Notes: a model not told the origin generated them from the sequence alone. Shown: positions 1-11,481, counted from the stretch's first letter. The stretch is 64,000 bases of DNA from an uncultured Parabacteroides sp. (GCA_949296075.1 CASFNG010000003.1:49419-113418), one strand, 5' to 3'. Translations and numbers: made by a program.

Positions 1-2058
<2,058 letters not shown>

Positions 2059-2080
2059 TTATGTTAACGGTTTAAAGTCA

Positions 2081-2088
2081 CAAAGCTA
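2081..2088 (-). promoter_or_regulatory. -7 box of the beta-galactosidase gene
   Basis: TAGCTTTG on the minus strand matches the Bacteroidota -7 consensus TAnnTTTG and lies about 35 bases upstream of the start codon. No convincing TTG is seen at the -33 position. Confidence 0.5.
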
Positions 2089-2289
2089 ACGATAAAATCC
2101 GGGATATACTTGGATTTTTATCGGATTTTGAGAAATAAGGCCTGAGGGGAGCTGCTGTCCCCGCCTATCGGTGATTCGTGGCGGGTTGGCCGAGAAATGG
2201 GAAAAGCGAGGGCGGGTTTTCGGGAAAACTTCAGCGAGCGTATGAATTTTCTTGGCGGGGTTTCTTAATGGAGATATATGATTATTTCG

Positions 2290-2297
2290 TACCTTTG
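2290..2297 (+). promoter_or_regulatory. -7 box of proS
   Basis: TACCTTTG fits TAnnTTTG. It sits 55 bases before the proS ATG, so a transcript beginning near 2303 would exclude the longer in-frame ATG at 2278 as the start. The rest of the 306-base gap 2047-2352 holds only this box and the beta-galactosidase promoter. Confidence 0.5.
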
Positions 2298-2352
2298 CCC
2301 CTCGGCATTCGCCCGATATGAAAGAAACAGTATAATTAAGAGATATAACGAG

Positions 2353-3834
2353 ATGGCAAAAGAGCTGAAAGAACTTACACCGAGGAGTGTAAATTATTCG
2401 CAGTGGTACCAGGATCTGGTTATCAAGGCAGACTTGGCGGAGAATTCCGCCGTGCGCGGCTGTATGGTGATCAAGCCTTACGGATACGCTATTTGGGAGA
2501 AGATGCAACGCATCTTGGACGATATGTTCAAGGAAACAGGTCACGTGAACGCCTATTTCCCGCTGTTGATCCCGAAGTCTTTCTTGAGCAAGGAGGCGGA
2601 GCATGTGGAAGGCTTCGCTAAAGAATGCGCCGTGGTGACGCATTATCGCCTGAAAACCAATCATGATGGTACGGGAGTGGTGGTAGATCCCGAGGCGAAG
2701 TTGGAGGAGGAGCTGATTATCCGCCCCACCTCGGAGACGATCATCTGGAATACCTACCGTAACTGGATCCAGTCGTATCGCGACCTGCCTATCCTGTGTA
2801 ACCAATGGGCCAACGTGATGCGTTGGGAGATGCGTACCCGCCTGTTCCTTCGTACGGCGGAGTTCTTGTGGCAGGAGGGCCATACCGCTCACGCTACCCG
2901 CGAGGAGGCTGAGATCGAGGCCAAGAAGATGCAGGAGGTGTATGCCAACTTCGCCGAGAATTATATGGCGATGCCTGTGATCAAGGGCGTGAAGTCGGAG
3001 AGCGAGCGTTTCGCCGGGGCGTTGGATACCTACACGATCGAGGCGATGATGCAAGACGGGAAGGCGCTGCAAGCCGGTACTTCCCACTTCTTGGGGCAGA
3101 ACTTCGGTAAGGCTTTCGATGTAACCTTCATCGACAAGAACGGGAAGAGCGATTACGCTTGGGCTACCTCATGGGGGGTATCGACCCGTTTGATCGGTGC
3201 CTTGATCATGTCTCACTCGGATGATAACGGATTGGTATTGCCGCCTCACTTGGCTCCGATACAGGTGGTGATCGTACCGATCTACCGGAGTGCGGAGCAA
3301 TTGGCGCAAATCAGCGAGAAGGTGGCCGGTATCGTGGCTCGGCTGAAGGCGTTGGGCATCTCCGTGAAATACGATGACGCGGACAACAAGAAGCCGGGTT
3401 GGAAGTTCGCCGAGTATGAGCTGAAGGGAATCCCCGTGCGCTTGGCGATGGGAGGCCGCGACTTGGAGAACGGCACGATCGAGGTGATGCGCCGCGATAC
3501 CTTGGAGAAAGAGACGGTAGCCTGCGAGGGCATAGAGGAATATGTGAAGAACCTCTTGGAGGAGATCCAGTCGAATATTTACAAGAAGGCTTACGATCAT
3601 CGCGCGGCTCATATCATCAACGTGGATACGTATGAGGAGTTCAAGGAGAAGATCGAGCAGGGTTACTTCATCATGGCGCACTGGGATGGTACGCCGGAGA
3701 CGGAGGAGCGCGTCAAGAACGAGACGAAGGCCACGATCCGTTGCATCCCGTTGGATGGAGATAAGACCCCGGGCAAATGTATGGTCACCGGGAAACCCTC
3801 CGCTTGCCGCGTCCTGTTCGCGAAGGCTTATTGA
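2353..3834 (+). CDS. proS: Prolyl-tRNA synthetase, archaeal/eukaryotic type
   Basis: Charges tRNA-Pro with proline in the cytoplasm. The 493-residue protein has class II aminoacyl-tRNA synthetase motifs: RPTSETIIW and [14 protein letters not shown] (motif 2), and [12 protein letters not shown] (motif 3). An anticodon-binding domain follows ([11 protein letters not shown]), then a C-terminal domain ending in KAY. The short length, absence of the bacterial INS editing insertion and terminal Tyr are typical of the archaeal/eukaryotic-like ProRS form found in Bacteroidota. The start was set at [11 protein letters not shown] because family conservation begins there; an in-frame ATG 75 bases upstream lies ahead of the predicted transcription start. 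It is followed by a hairpin terminator shared with the convergent fhs gene. Confidence 0.97.
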   Translation: MAKELKELTPRSVNYSQWYQDLVIKADLAENSAVRGCMVIKPYGYAIWEKMQRILDDMFKETGHVNAYFPLLIPKSFLSKEAEHVEGFAKECAVVTHYRLKTNHDGTGVVVDPEAKLEEELIIRPTSETIIWNTYRNWIQSYRDLPILCNQWANVMRWEMRTRLFLRTAEFLWQEGHTAHATREEAEIEAKKMQEVYANFAENYMAMPVIKGVKSESERFAGALDTYTIEAMMQDGKALQAGTSHFLGQNFGKAFDVTFIDKNGKSDYAWATSWGVSTRLIGALIMSHSDDNGLVLPPHLAPIQVVIVPIYRSAEQLAQISEKVAGIVARLKALGISVKYDDADNKKPGWKFAEYELKGIPVRLAMGGRDLENGTIEVMRRDTLEKETVACEGIEEYVKNLLEEIQSNIYKKAYDHRAAHIINVDTYEEFKEKIEQGYFIMAHWDGTPETEERVKNETKATIRCIPLDGDKTPGKCMVTGKPSACRVLFAKAY

Positions 3835-3858
3835 TAAGTTTCCCGCTGGATGGTATAA

Positions 3859-3892
3859 AAAAGGGAGCGCTGGTAAAGCGTTCCCTTTTTTT
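3859..3892 (+). terminator. Bidirectional terminator between proS and fhs
   Basis: The stem AAGGGAGCGC / GCGTTCCCTT has one G-T pair and a short loop. An A-run precedes it and a T-run follows it, so it can work on both strands between the convergent genes. Confidence 0.8.
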
Positions 3893-3912
3893 ATCGTTAA
3901 GCCTGTTATGAT

Positions 3913-5586
3913 TTAGCTCAACCCTTCGATCTCACCGTTCACGATGTCGATCTTGCGGGCTTGCGGTTCCTTGGGAAGTCCTGGCATACGCATGATCTCG
4001 CCCATCACCACGACAATCATCTCCGCCCCGTTATTAATGATCACGTCACGTACCTTCAGTTCGAAATCCTTGGCCACTCCGTACGCTTTCGGATCCGAGG
4101 AGAAGGAATATTGCGTCTTGGCGATACAGATCGGGTAGTGCGAGATTCCCAAACTTTCGATCTGGCGCAACTTCTTCTCGGCTAAGGTCGTATAAACGAT
4201 GGAAGAGGCTCCGTAAATCCGCGTCGCCACTTTCCGTACCTTCTCCCGGATCGGATCCTCTAAATCGTATGTATAGCGCAAGGGCTCTGAAGGATTCTTC
4301 TCGATGGTATCAACCACCAAGCGAGCGAGTTCCGCGCCTCCTTCGCCCCCCTGGGCGAATACGTTGTTCATGGCGAACCCTACGCCCTTTTCCTTGCAAT
4401 GCTCGGCCACCAACGCGATCTCCTCGTCCGTATCGGAGGCGAAACGGTTGAATGTCACGATCACCTGCTGGCCAAAGCTCCGCAAGTTGTCGATATGTTT
4501 ATCCAAGTTCTCGAAACCCTGTTTCAATCCCTCGATATTAGGCTCCTTGATCTGGCTTTCCGGTACGCCGCCGTGCAGTTTCAGGCTCTGCGCCGTAGCC
4601 ACGATCACGGTCAGCTTGGGGGATAAACCCGCCTTCCGGCATTTGATATTGAAGAACTTTTCCGCTCCTAAATCGGCGCCGAATCCGGCCTCCGTGATCG
4701 CGTAATCCCCATATGTCAAGGCCATTTTGGTGGCTAATACGGAGTTACATCCATGCGCGATATTGGCGAACGGTCCACCATGCACGAACGCCGGCGTATT
4801 TTCCGTGGTCTGTACTAAGTTAGGCAGCAAAGCATCTTTCAGCAATACGGTGATGGCCCCAGCGATCCCCAAGTCGTTTACCGTGAAAGGCTGGTCCTCG
4901 TAAGTGTAGCCTAACAGGATATTCCCGACACGACGCTTCAGGTCCTCTATATCCGTCGCCAGACATAAGATGGCCATGATCTCGGAAGCGGGGGTTATGT
5001 CGAATCCGGTCTCGGTAGGTACACCGTTGGCGGATCCCCCCAAACCGGAGATAATGTTGCGTAGGCTGCGATCATTGACATCGAGTACCCGTTTCCACTT
5101 GATCTCTTTCAATCCGTTGCACGTATGGCGGGTCTGGTAGATATAATTGTCTAACAAGGCGGTGATCATGTTGTGGGCGGAGGTTACCGCATGGAAGTCG
5201 CCCGTGAAGTGAAGGTTGATGTTCTCCATCGGGAGCACTTGCGCGTATCCGCCACCGGCGGCACCACCTTTCATGCCAAAGCAGGGACCTAACGAGGGCT
5301 CTCTCAAGGCGACGACAGCCTTCTTCCCGATCTTGTTCAATCCTAATGCCAACCCGATGGAAACGGTTGTCTTTCCTATTCCGGCCTTGGTGGGCGTAAT
5401 GGCGGTAACCAAGATAAGGTTATGCTGGTTCATACGCTGCTGATCGATCAGATGCAGCGGGATCTTAGCGATGTATTTGCCATAATTTTGCACTTCCTCC
5501 CGGGGAATTCCCAGCTCTGTCGCGATTTCCTTGATTTTCCGTAATTTGGTCTCTCTCGCGATCTCTATGTCAGATTTCATTTGCAT
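3913..5586 (-). CDS. fhs: Formate-tetrahydrofolate ligase
   Basis: ATP-dependent ligation of formate to tetrahydrofolate, giving 10-formyl-THF for purine and one-carbon metabolism in the cytosol. The 557-residue protein shows the N-terminal FTHFS signature, the P-loop [11 protein letters not shown] (residues 64-74), the glycine-rich segment [14 protein letters not shown] and the [15 protein letters not shown] motif, and covers the whole family length. The start could be the ATG at 5586 or the ATG two codons later (MKSD). A consensus promoter lies just upstream (TTG, 19 bases, TAACTTTG). It is monocistronic and convergent with proS. The identification is secure. Confidence 0.97.
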   Translation of the reverse strand: MQMKSDIEIARETKLRKIKEIATELGIPREEVQNYGKYIAKIPLHLIDQQRMNQHNLILVTAITPTKAGIGKTTVSIGLALGLNKIGKKAVVALREPSLGPCFGMKGGAAGGGYAQVLPMENINLHFTGDFHAVTSAHNMITALLDNYIYQTRHTCNGLKEIKWKRVLDVNDRSLRNIISGLGGSANGVPTETGFDITPASEIMAILCLATDIEDLKRRVGNILLGYTYEDQPFTVNDLGIAGAITVLLKDALLPNLVQTTENTPAFVHGGPFANIAHGCNSVLATKMALTYGDYAITEAGFGADLGAEKFFNIKCRKAGLSPKLTVIVATAQSLKLHGGVPESQIKEPNIEGLKQGFENLDKHIDNLRSFGQQVIVTFNRFASDTDEEIALVAEHCKEKGVGFAMNNVFAQGGEGGAELARLVVDTIEKNPSEPLRYTYDLEDPIREKVRKVATRIYGASSIVYTTLAEKKLRQIESLGISHYPICIAKTQYSFSSDPKAYGVAKDFELKVRDVIINNGAEMIVVVMGEIMRMPGLPKEPQARKIDIVNGEIEGLS

Positions 5587-5611
5587 GGTGTAAGTTTTTT
5601 TGTTGATTGAA

Positions 5612-5641
5612 CAAAGTTAATTCGCATCGTTTTAATAACAA
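5612..5641 (-). promoter_or_regulatory. Bacteroidota-type promoter of fhs
   Basis: On the minus strand, TTG (5641-5639), a 19-base spacer and TAACTTTG (5619-5612) form a textbook -33/-7 pair for the Bacteroidota primary sigma factor. Confidence 0.7.
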
Positions 5642-5649
5642 AATGATAC

Positions 5650-6354
5650 TCAATAAGGTTGAACGATCAAAAGGGAAAAGTACGGGATTTTTTTATCCAA
5701 CCACTCTTCGGGGACGGAGGTGTGGAGCTCTTTGTCGGTACCTATATGCTCGAAATAGAGGAAGCGCGCCTGATCCCGATATTTCCGGACACATTCCTTA
5801 ACCGCCTCTCCACAAGCGGACAATTTCATGATGACGCATACCTGTTTTCGCTCGATCGCCGCTGAAAGGCTCGCTGACGAAGCTGTCCCCGGGATTACCC
5901 GTACTTCCTCTTCCTGTTTGGCTATATGGATACCGGCCAGTGCCCCCGCCGCGATGAACGCGGGTACCCCGGCAATACGCCGGACGGGGATCTTTGCTTC
6001 GGTCAGCCGGTCGTATATATATTGGATAGAAGAATAAAAACCGGCATCTCCCTCTGCCACGATCGCGACCTGTAATCCGGCTTGATATGCCCGTATGGCA
6101 TCGTTGAATAGCTTGTCGTAAACCTGCAAGGCCTCAGAGCGCTGCTTGCTCATCGGGAGGGCAAAGGGTGAGATGCGGGATTCGTCCAGATCGAGATCTT
6201 TCAGTATTTCCATCGCGCGAGACGTATGTCCTTGCTTGGTCAGTGTGGCCGGACAATAAATGAGGTCGGCTTGCCGCAGCGTACGGAGCCCTTTCAGCGT
6301 AATCAGCTCCGGATCACCCGGTCCTAAGGAGACAAAATGGATGGGGTTGCTCAT
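5650..6354 (-). CDS. cobI: Precorrin-2/cobalt-factor II C20-methyltransferase
   Basis: SAM-dependent methylation of C20 of the corrin ring precursor, an early step of cobalamin synthesis. The 234-residue protein is a typical tetrapyrrole methylase: LGPGDPELITLKG near the N-terminus, AEGDAGFYSS in the SAM site, and RIAGVPAFIAAGA. It is family length. The start is the ATG before SNPIHFVSLGPGDP; the longer frame would only add ten polar residues. The sequence does not show whether it acts on the metal-free substrate (cobI) or the cobalt-loaded one (cbiL). It is divergent from a cobalamin-riboswitch-led uptake operon, so salvage and synthesis lie side by side. No other cob/cbi genes are in the window. 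Confidence 0.88.
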   Translation of the reverse strand: MSNPIHFVSLGPGDPELITLKGLRTLRQADLIYCPATLTKQGHTSRAMEILKDLDLDESRISPFALPMSKQRSEALQVYDKLFNDAIRAYQAGLQVAIVAEGDAGFYSSIQYIYDRLTEAKIPVRRIAGVPAFIAAGALAGIHIAKQEEEVRVIPGTASSASLSAAIERKQVCVIMKLSACGEAVKECVRKYRDQARFLYFEHIGTDKELHTSVPEEWLDKKIPYFSLLIVQPY

Positions 6355-6444
6355 GTTTTCTTGTTTTTTTGATTTGGATCGCAAAAGTCTTCAAAAAAGT
6401 GGATGCGTACAAATATTCTTTCTATTTTCGCGCAAGAACAGGCT

Positions 6445-6625
6445 CTGCCGATCCCTTTTCTGGGCGGTGGATTAAAAGGGAACCGGGTGTAAATCCCGGA
6501 CAGACCACGCTGCTGTGAACTTCTTAACATTCGGATAAATACCTGGGCCACTGGTCTTTTTTTCTTGACCGGGAAGGCGTCTTGAATGGAAGTGAGTCAG
6601 AAGACCTGCCGGTTCGCTATTAAGT
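6445..6625 (+). promoter_or_regulatory. Cobalamin riboswitch
   Basis: The leader carries the conserved core in order: AAAAGGGAACCGGGTG, AAATCCCGG, GCTGCTGTGAACTT, GCCACTGG, GACCGGGAAGGCG and a B12-box-like segment GAGTCAGAAGACCTGCC (6594-6610). Its order and spacing match AdoCbl/MeCbl riboswitches. It precedes btuF by about 65 bases and should reduce expression of the uptake operon when corrinoid is abundant. No strong intrinsic terminator follows the B12 box, so control of translation is more likely than attenuation (inference). The 334-base space 6355-6688 between the two genes is filled mainly by this element. Confidence 0.93.
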
Positions 6626-6688
6626 TTCCGCTCCGTGGAGAGGGTGAGAACGAAACGGTTTTATAGTCATCAATACAGAAGATGTATC

Positions 6689-7858
6689 ATGAATAACGTG
6701 TTAGTAGGAGGATGCCTGCTCCTCGCGATGTGCTTAGGCTCGTGTAATGTCACGGGGGTGAAGGAGAAAGGGCATACCGATGATGCAGAGAACGTGGATC
6801 CTACCCGGTCCACGTACGAACAGGAGGTAATCCCCCGGTATGCGCAAGGTTTTGAATTGGCATATAAGGATCAATATATATTGGTGGATATTCGGGATCC
6901 GCAGAATGAGGAGAGCGCCTCTTTCCATTATGCTTTGGTGAAGAGAGGGACGAGACCGACCGGGATTCCGAAGGGGTATACCGTAATAGAACTGCCCGTG
7001 CGCAGTGTCATTTGCATGACCTCCTTGCAACTATCCAATTTCATTAAATTGGGAGCGTTGGATAAGGTCGTAGGTATCACCAGTACACGCCATCTGTTTA
7101 ATAAGGAGATGAACCGCCGATTGGAGGAGGGAAAGACCATGAGGATAGGGATTGAGGGGAATTTTGACAATGAGGTTGTCATGAGCATGAATCCGGACTT
7201 GATCCTTGTCTCACCTTTTAAGCGGGGAGGATATGAGAGCTTGAGAGATGTAGGGATCCCGTTGATCCCCCATTTGGGATATAAAGAGACAACGCCTTTA
7301 GGACAAGCCGAGTGGATCAAGTTTGTCGCCCTGTTATTGGGTATGGAAGAGGTTGGAAATGAACGTTTCGCCACGATCGAGAAACGATATGATGAGTTGA
7401 GATCGTTGCTGACAACAGATTCTGCCAAGAGACGGCCGGTCGTGTTTAGCGGGGAGCTACGAGGAGGCAATTGGTACGCTGTCGGAGGAAGGAGTTTTCT
7501 GGCTCAGCTGTTTAAGGATGCTGGCGCTGATTATTTCTTGAAAGATGACCAGCGGTCGGGTGGTGTCACCTTGGATTTTGAGACGGTTTATAACCGGGCT
7601 GACGAGGCTGATTTCTGGCGTATCGTGAATAGCTATCCGGGGGCATTCAGCTATGAGGCCTTAAAGGAGCAGGATCCCCGCTACGCGGATTTCCGGGCTT
7701 TCAAGAAGAGAGGGGTGATTTATTGCAATATGAGAGACACGCCGTTTTACGAGAGTATGCCAACTGAGCCGGAAGTTGTTCTTGCTGATCTGCTGCATAT
7801 TTTCCATCCTGAGTTGCTTCCGGACCACGAGCCGGTCTATTATACATTGTTAAAATAG
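6689..7858 (+). CDS. btuF: Cobalamin/corrinoid ABC transporter, substrate-binding lipoprotein
   Basis: Periplasmic binding protein that would deliver corrinoid to the BtuCD-like transporter downstream. The 389-residue product begins with a lipoprotein signal (GGCLLLAMCLGSC, lipobox Cys at residue 19), so it is membrane-anchored. The rest matches the class III (FecB/BtuF) binding-protein fold: GALDKVVGITS, MSMNPDLILV, a long central helix, and WYAVGGRSFLAQLFKDAGA. A GTG at 6635 is in frame but would bury the lipoprotein signal. Substrate assignment rests on the upstream cobalamin riboswitch; by sequence alone a siderophore or heme ligand is possible. First gene of a three-gene operon. Confidence 0.88.
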   Translation: MNNVLVGGCLLLAMCLGSCNVTGVKEKGHTDDAENVDPTRSTYEQEVIPRYAQGFELAYKDQYILVDIRDPQNEESASFHYALVKRGTRPTGIPKGYTVIELPVRSVICMTSLQLSNFIKLGALDKVVGITSTRHLFNKEMNRRLEEGKTMRIGIEGNFDNEVVMSMNPDLILVSPFKRGGYESLRDVGIPLIPHLGYKETTPLGQAEWIKFVALLLGMEEVGNERFATIEKRYDELRSLLTTDSAKRRPVVFSGELRGGNWYAVGGRSFLAQLFKDAGADYFLKDDQRSGGVTLDFETVYNRADEADFWRIVNSYPGAFSYEALKEQDPRYADFRAFKKRGVIYCNMRDTPFYESMPTEPEVVLADLLHIFHPELLPDHEPVYYTLLK

Positions 7859-7870
7859 GTAGGAAGCCGG

Positions 7871-8908
7871 ATGAGACATTCAACCCTTTTATGGATGTTA
7901 CTGATCTTGGTCTCGATTATGGCCTTGATCTTCCTGAATCTTTTGCTGGGATCGGTATCTATACCTTATTCATCGGTTTGGAATATCCTGTGGAATTTAG
8001 GGGAAGAGCCTGTCACTTGGCAGAATATCGTATGGAAATCCCGTTTCCCGCAAGCGATAACGGCTTTGGTTGCCGGGGCTGGATTGTCGATCAGTGGCTT
8101 GCAGATGCAGACCGTTTTCAGGAACCCCTTGGCCGGGCCATCCGTCTTAGGAATCAGTTCCGGGGCAAGTTTAGGAGTGGCTTTTGTGGTCTTGCTCAGT
8201 GGCAGTCTCGGAGGGGTGGCGCTTAGCAAACTGGGTTTTATGGGGGAAATGGCTTTGTCGGTGGCGGCTATCGTGGGAGCGCTTGCCGTGATGTCCCTGA
8301 TCGTATATGTTTCCCAAAAAGTGAAGGGAAACGTCACGTTACTGATTATCGGCGTGATGATCGGGTATGTGGCCAATGCCGTGATAGGAGTCTTGAAATT
8401 CTTTAGCGTAGAAGAGGATATTCGTGCGTATGTCATTTGGGGGTTGGGCAGCTTTTCACGGGTTTCGGGTAATCAGATGACCTTGTTCGTGTCGATCATG
8501 AGCCTCTTGCTCCCACTTTCTTTCTTGCTTGTGAAGACGATGAATCTGATGCTGCTGGGAGATAGTTACGCCCGCAACTTAGGATTGAATGTCAAGCGGG
8601 CACGTTTGTTGGTTATTACCTCAGCGGGTATACTTACCGCTATCGTGACGGCCTATTGCGGGCCGATCGTATTCCTCGGACTGGCGGTGCCTCATCTATG
8701 CCGTTCGATTTTCCAGACCTCGGATCATCGGGTATTGATGCCCGGAGTGTTGCTCGTTGGTGCGACTTTGGCCCTGATTTGCAACTTGATCGCTCGTATG
8801 CCGGGTTTCGAGGGGGCGTTGCCTGTCAATTCGGTGACCGCCTTGGTCGGGGCTCCCGTGGTAGCTTCTATCTTATTTAGAAAACGAAAGAACGAGTTAA
8901 GCGAATAA
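7871..8908 (+). CDS. btuC: Cobalamin ABC transporter permease (FecCD family)
   Basis: Inner-membrane permease of the corrinoid importer. The 345-residue protein is hydrophobic throughout, with about ten predicted membrane helices. FecCD/BtuC landmarks are present: FRNPLAGPSVLGISSGASLG, GPIVFLGLAVPHLCR and GALPVNSVTALVGAPV. It starts 12 bases after btuF and ends one base before btuD, as expected for a co-transcribed transporter. The substrate is inferred from the riboswitch. Confidence 0.92.
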   Translation: MRHSTLLWMLLILVSIMALIFLNLLLGSVSIPYSSVWNILWNLGEEPVTWQNIVWKSRFPQAITALVAGAGLSISGLQMQTVFRNPLAGPSVLGISSGASLGVAFVVLLSGSLGGVALSKLGFMGEMALSVAAIVGALAVMSLIVYVSQKVKGNVTLLIIGVMIGYVANAVIGVLKFFSVEEDIRAYVIWGLGSFSRVSGNQMTLFVSIMSLLLPLSFLLVKTMNLMLLGDSYARNLGLNVKRARLLVITSAGILTAIVTAYCGPIVFLGLAVPHLCRSIFQTSDHRVLMPGVLLVGATLALICNLIARMPGFEGALPVNSVTALVGAPVVASILFRKRKNELSE

Positions 8909-8909
8909 T

Positions 8910-9911
8910 ATGAAAAAGGCGACCATCCAATTACGCGCTCTTGCCATCGGTTATCTTACGAAAGGCGATACGAAACGGATCGCCGAGGGTATAAATGCGA
9001 CGATCTCCGGGGGAGAGCTGACGTGTTTATTGGGGACGAACGGAGTGGGTAAATCGACCTTGTTGCGTACTTTGTCGGCTTTCCAACCCAAGTTAGGAGG
9101 GGAAATCTGGCTGTTGGGAAGAGAGATCGGCTCGTACTCCGACAAGGAACTCAGTACCCGCATCGGGGTTGTGCTGACGGATAAGTGCGAATTACGGAAT
9201 ATGCGGGTACGTGAGCTGGTGGGGATGGGACGTAGCCCATATACCGGCTTCTGGGGTACATTGAGCCGGGAGGACGAACGGATCGTGGATACCTCTATCG
9301 AGCTGGTTCATATCACGGATTTGTCGGATAGGATGGTGCATACCTTATCGGATGGTGAACGTCAAAAAGTAATGATAGCTAAGGCTTTGTCTCAGGAGAC
9401 ACCGATCATTTTCTTGGATGAGCCGACCGCTTTCCTCGACTTTCCCAGCAAGGTGGAGATCATGCGGCTGCTTCATAAGCTTACCCGAGAGACGGGTAAG
9501 ACAATCTTCATGTCGACTCACGACTTGGAGCTGGCGCTTCAAATAGCGGATAAGATTTGGTTGATGGACAAGACGAACGGTATTTCCGTAGGTGTGCCCG
9601 AGGATTTGGCCTTAGAGGGGCACCTCAGCCGTTTTTTCGCCCGCGAGGGGATCTTGTTTGACAAGGAGACCGGGCTGTTCCGGGTAGATAATCTCTATTC
9701 CCGGCAAATTCGTTTGGTAGGGCATGGACAGAGATACGCGATGGCGCGCAAGGCGCTTCAGCGGAATGGTGTCTTGGCGAACCGGGAGGTGGAGTCGGAT
9801 ACTTGGGTGGAGTGCGGGACGCTCTCGACACCGGGCTTCGTCGTGCATAAACCTTCCGGCGTTTCCTCCACGGGCCGGACGATCGAAGAGCTTCTCGACC
9901 TGCTTTTGTAA
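8910..9911 (+). CDS. btuD: Cobalamin ABC transporter ATPase with C-terminal extension
   Basis: ATP-hydrolysing subunit of the importer, cytoplasmic and membrane-associated. Walker A is GTNGVGKST (residues 42-50), the ABC signature LSDGE (146-150), Walker B FLDEP (168-172), and the switch His lies in MSTHDLEL. The usual BtuD/FecE ATPase is about 255 residues, but this one has 333. The last roughly 80 residues contain the segments GHGQRYAMARKALQRNG and TPGFVVHKPSG, and I do not recognise them as a named domain. Last gene of the riboswitch operon. Confidence 0.92.
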   Translation: MKKATIQLRALAIGYLTKGDTKRIAEGINATISGGELTCLLGTNGVGKSTLLRTLSAFQPKLGGEIWLLGREIGSYSDKELSTRIGVVLTDKCELRNMRVRELVGMGRSPYTGFWGTLSREDERIVDTSIELVHITDLSDRMVHTLSDGERQKVMIAKALSQETPIIFLDEPTAFLDFPSKVEIMRLLHKLTRETGKTIFMSTHDLELALQIADKIWLMDKTNGISVGVPEDLALEGHLSRFFAREGILFDKETGLFRVDNLYSRQIRLVGHGQRYAMARKALQRNGVLANREVESDTWVECGTLSTPGFVVHKPSGVSSTGRTIEELLDLLL

Positions 9912-10337
9912 AATATCCCTATGGTAAAGGATGGGAAAGGCGCAGGTCGCCTCATGCTTTTTCCCATAATATATTATCATTTATCTTGGCGAAATAAAAA
10001 AATCCGCATCTAACTTCACAGCTATATGCGGATCTAACAAATAACAAACTCTACTTATATGAAAAAACAAATACTACCAAACCTAAAATGGTGACCAATC
10101 TAATTTTATTCATATAACAAAATGCCCTGAGGAAAGTTCATCACTGTCCCTTATTTTTTTCGAGAATTCTTCATCCATACCTCAGGGTAGGAGCTGTTAT
10201 AGCGGTCATTCTCAAGTTTTTTTTGGATAAAGATGTGAAACATGAGGATGTTTTTTCTGGAATCCTTGCTTTTCCCTTAAAATTTATTTTTATTTGCGAA
10301 AGATCTATAGCCAATGAATTTCAATATCTCAACTCTT
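9912..10337 (+). other. Structured intergenic region
   Basis: This 426-base space has no convincing gene. It holds an 8-base inverted repeat (ATCCGCAT 10002-10009 / ATGCGGAT 10025-10032). On the minus strand that repeat is followed by a T-run, like an intrinsic terminator. An 11-codon mini-ORF at 10060 (MKKQILPNLKW) follows. Then comes a second inverted repeat (CCCTGAGG 10125-10132 / CCTCAGGG 10180-10187) and a run of eight T at 10217-10224. A minus-strand TAGGTTTG box occurs at 10078-10085. The pieces fit small-RNA or attenuator-like elements but prove nothing. Confidence 0.4.
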
Positions 10338-11477
10338 ATGAAACAAATACTGGTCGTTTTATTTGGTACGCTTTTGTCGGCGCTTCCGTTTCCTGCCGGA
10401 TCGCAAAGCGTAGAATTCCACAAACAATGGATCGAGCACGGTGTCGTACAGAATGGGGTGAAAGGGATGATGCTGCATTTCGACTTCACCACGCATGGGT
10501 TGCTGAATAAGAAATGTAATCTCGCTGTTTATGTCGAGTCGCCTAAAGGAACTCCTGTTAAAGATATGAACGGGAAGTATAGGGACACGGGAGGAAATGT
10601 TGCCACCTCTGAAGAACTGACACCAATCTATGAACATTCTCATTATAGCGACTTCAAGATCTTTATGCCCAATGACGAGGTACATATGAAATCCGGGAAA
10701 CATACCTACTATGTTAAAGCGAGGCTCTATCACGATGACGAGTTCTTGGATGGAAGGGTGTATCTCTCTTTTGTCGGCACAAACGGTTCCAACTCTGGGG
10801 CGAACCATAACCACTATGCCAACCAGCAAAGTAAGAAAGCGAGCAACGTGAGCCGGGCCGACCTGCCCGGAGGTGGATACTCTGAGTATATACGTAATGA
10901 GGATGGATCGATCACGTCGAACCAGTTTATGGTTTGCTCGGTGTGTTGTGGATCTGGGACCTGCATAGGTTGTGGCGGAGCTGGAGGACGTTTCCTCTAT
11001 GGCGTTTACTACCCTTGCACGATGTGCATGGGTAATGTGGGTAAATGCCGGGCCTGCCAAGGCAGGGGAGGCGTGTATAGTACGATGGTCATCGGGAAGG
11101 ATGGCTCCGTGTCGGGAAGTGACTCGTATGGTACGCGCTACACCAAGATGAACGGCCAGGTGGTTGGTATTGGCGCCAACGGACAGATCTTTACCGGTGA
11201 TATGGGAAATGGAAACGACAATGGGAGCGGGAGCGGAAGCGGTACGAGAGGTTCCTCAAGCGGATCGCCGAGCAATAGCGACCGCTACGGCAATATCACC
11301 TGCCACATCTGTCATGGGACGGGCGTATGCCCCACCTGCGGGGGCGATAAAATCGTGGATAATCCGTATGGAGGCTCTTATATATGTACCAGTTGCGACA
11401 AAGGGAGATGCCGGCGTTGTGGCGGAACGGGTAAGGTATATGGCCTGAAGAGCATCGAGGGTAAAGGATGGAAATAA
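10338..11477 (+). CDS. Exported protein with DnaJ-type Cys-rich repeats
   Basis: Function unknown. The 379-residue protein starts with a signal peptide (MKQILVVLFGTLLSALPFPAGSQS). A beta-rich region follows to about residue 160. Two cysteine-rich zones resemble the zinc-finger of DnaJ (CxxCxGxG type): CSVCCGSGTC...CIGCGGAGG...CTMC...CRACQGRGG (residues 200-244) and CHICHGTGVCPTCGG...CTSC...CRRCGGTG (322-365). A Ser/Gly-rich low-complexity linker separates the zones (about 288-312). There is no J-domain. The start at MKQ gives a clean signal peptide; an ATG eight codons upstream is possible. Zinc binding outside the cytoplasm, or a protein-interaction role, is inference. It is followed by a strong terminator. 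Confidence 0.75.
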   Translation: MKQILVVLFGTLLSALPFPAGSQSVEFHKQWIEHGVVQNGVKGMMLHFDFTTHGLLNKKCNLAVYVESPKGTPVKDMNGKYRDTGGNVATSEELTPIYEHSHYSDFKIFMPNDEVHMKSGKHTYYVKARLYHDDEFLDGRVYLSFVGTNGSNSGANHNHYANQQSKKASNVSRADLPGGGYSEYIRNEDGSITSNQFMVCSVCCGSGTCIGCGGAGGRFLYGVYYPCTMCMGNVGKCRACQGRGGVYSTMVIGKDGSVSGSDSYGTRYTKMNGQVVGIGANGQIFTGDMGNGNDNGSGSGSGTRGSSSGSPSNSDRYGNITCHICHGTGVCPTCGGDKIVDNPYGGSYICTSCDKGRCRRCGGTGKVYGLKSIEGKGWK

Positions 11478-11481
11478 GGAA

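Noticed and set aside
2278-2352. Longer ProS start at 2278
   Set aside because: Upstream of the predicted transcription start and outside family similarity.
2086-3087. Minus-strand open frame of 333 codons
   Set aside because: Antisense shadow of proS; no recognisable domain.
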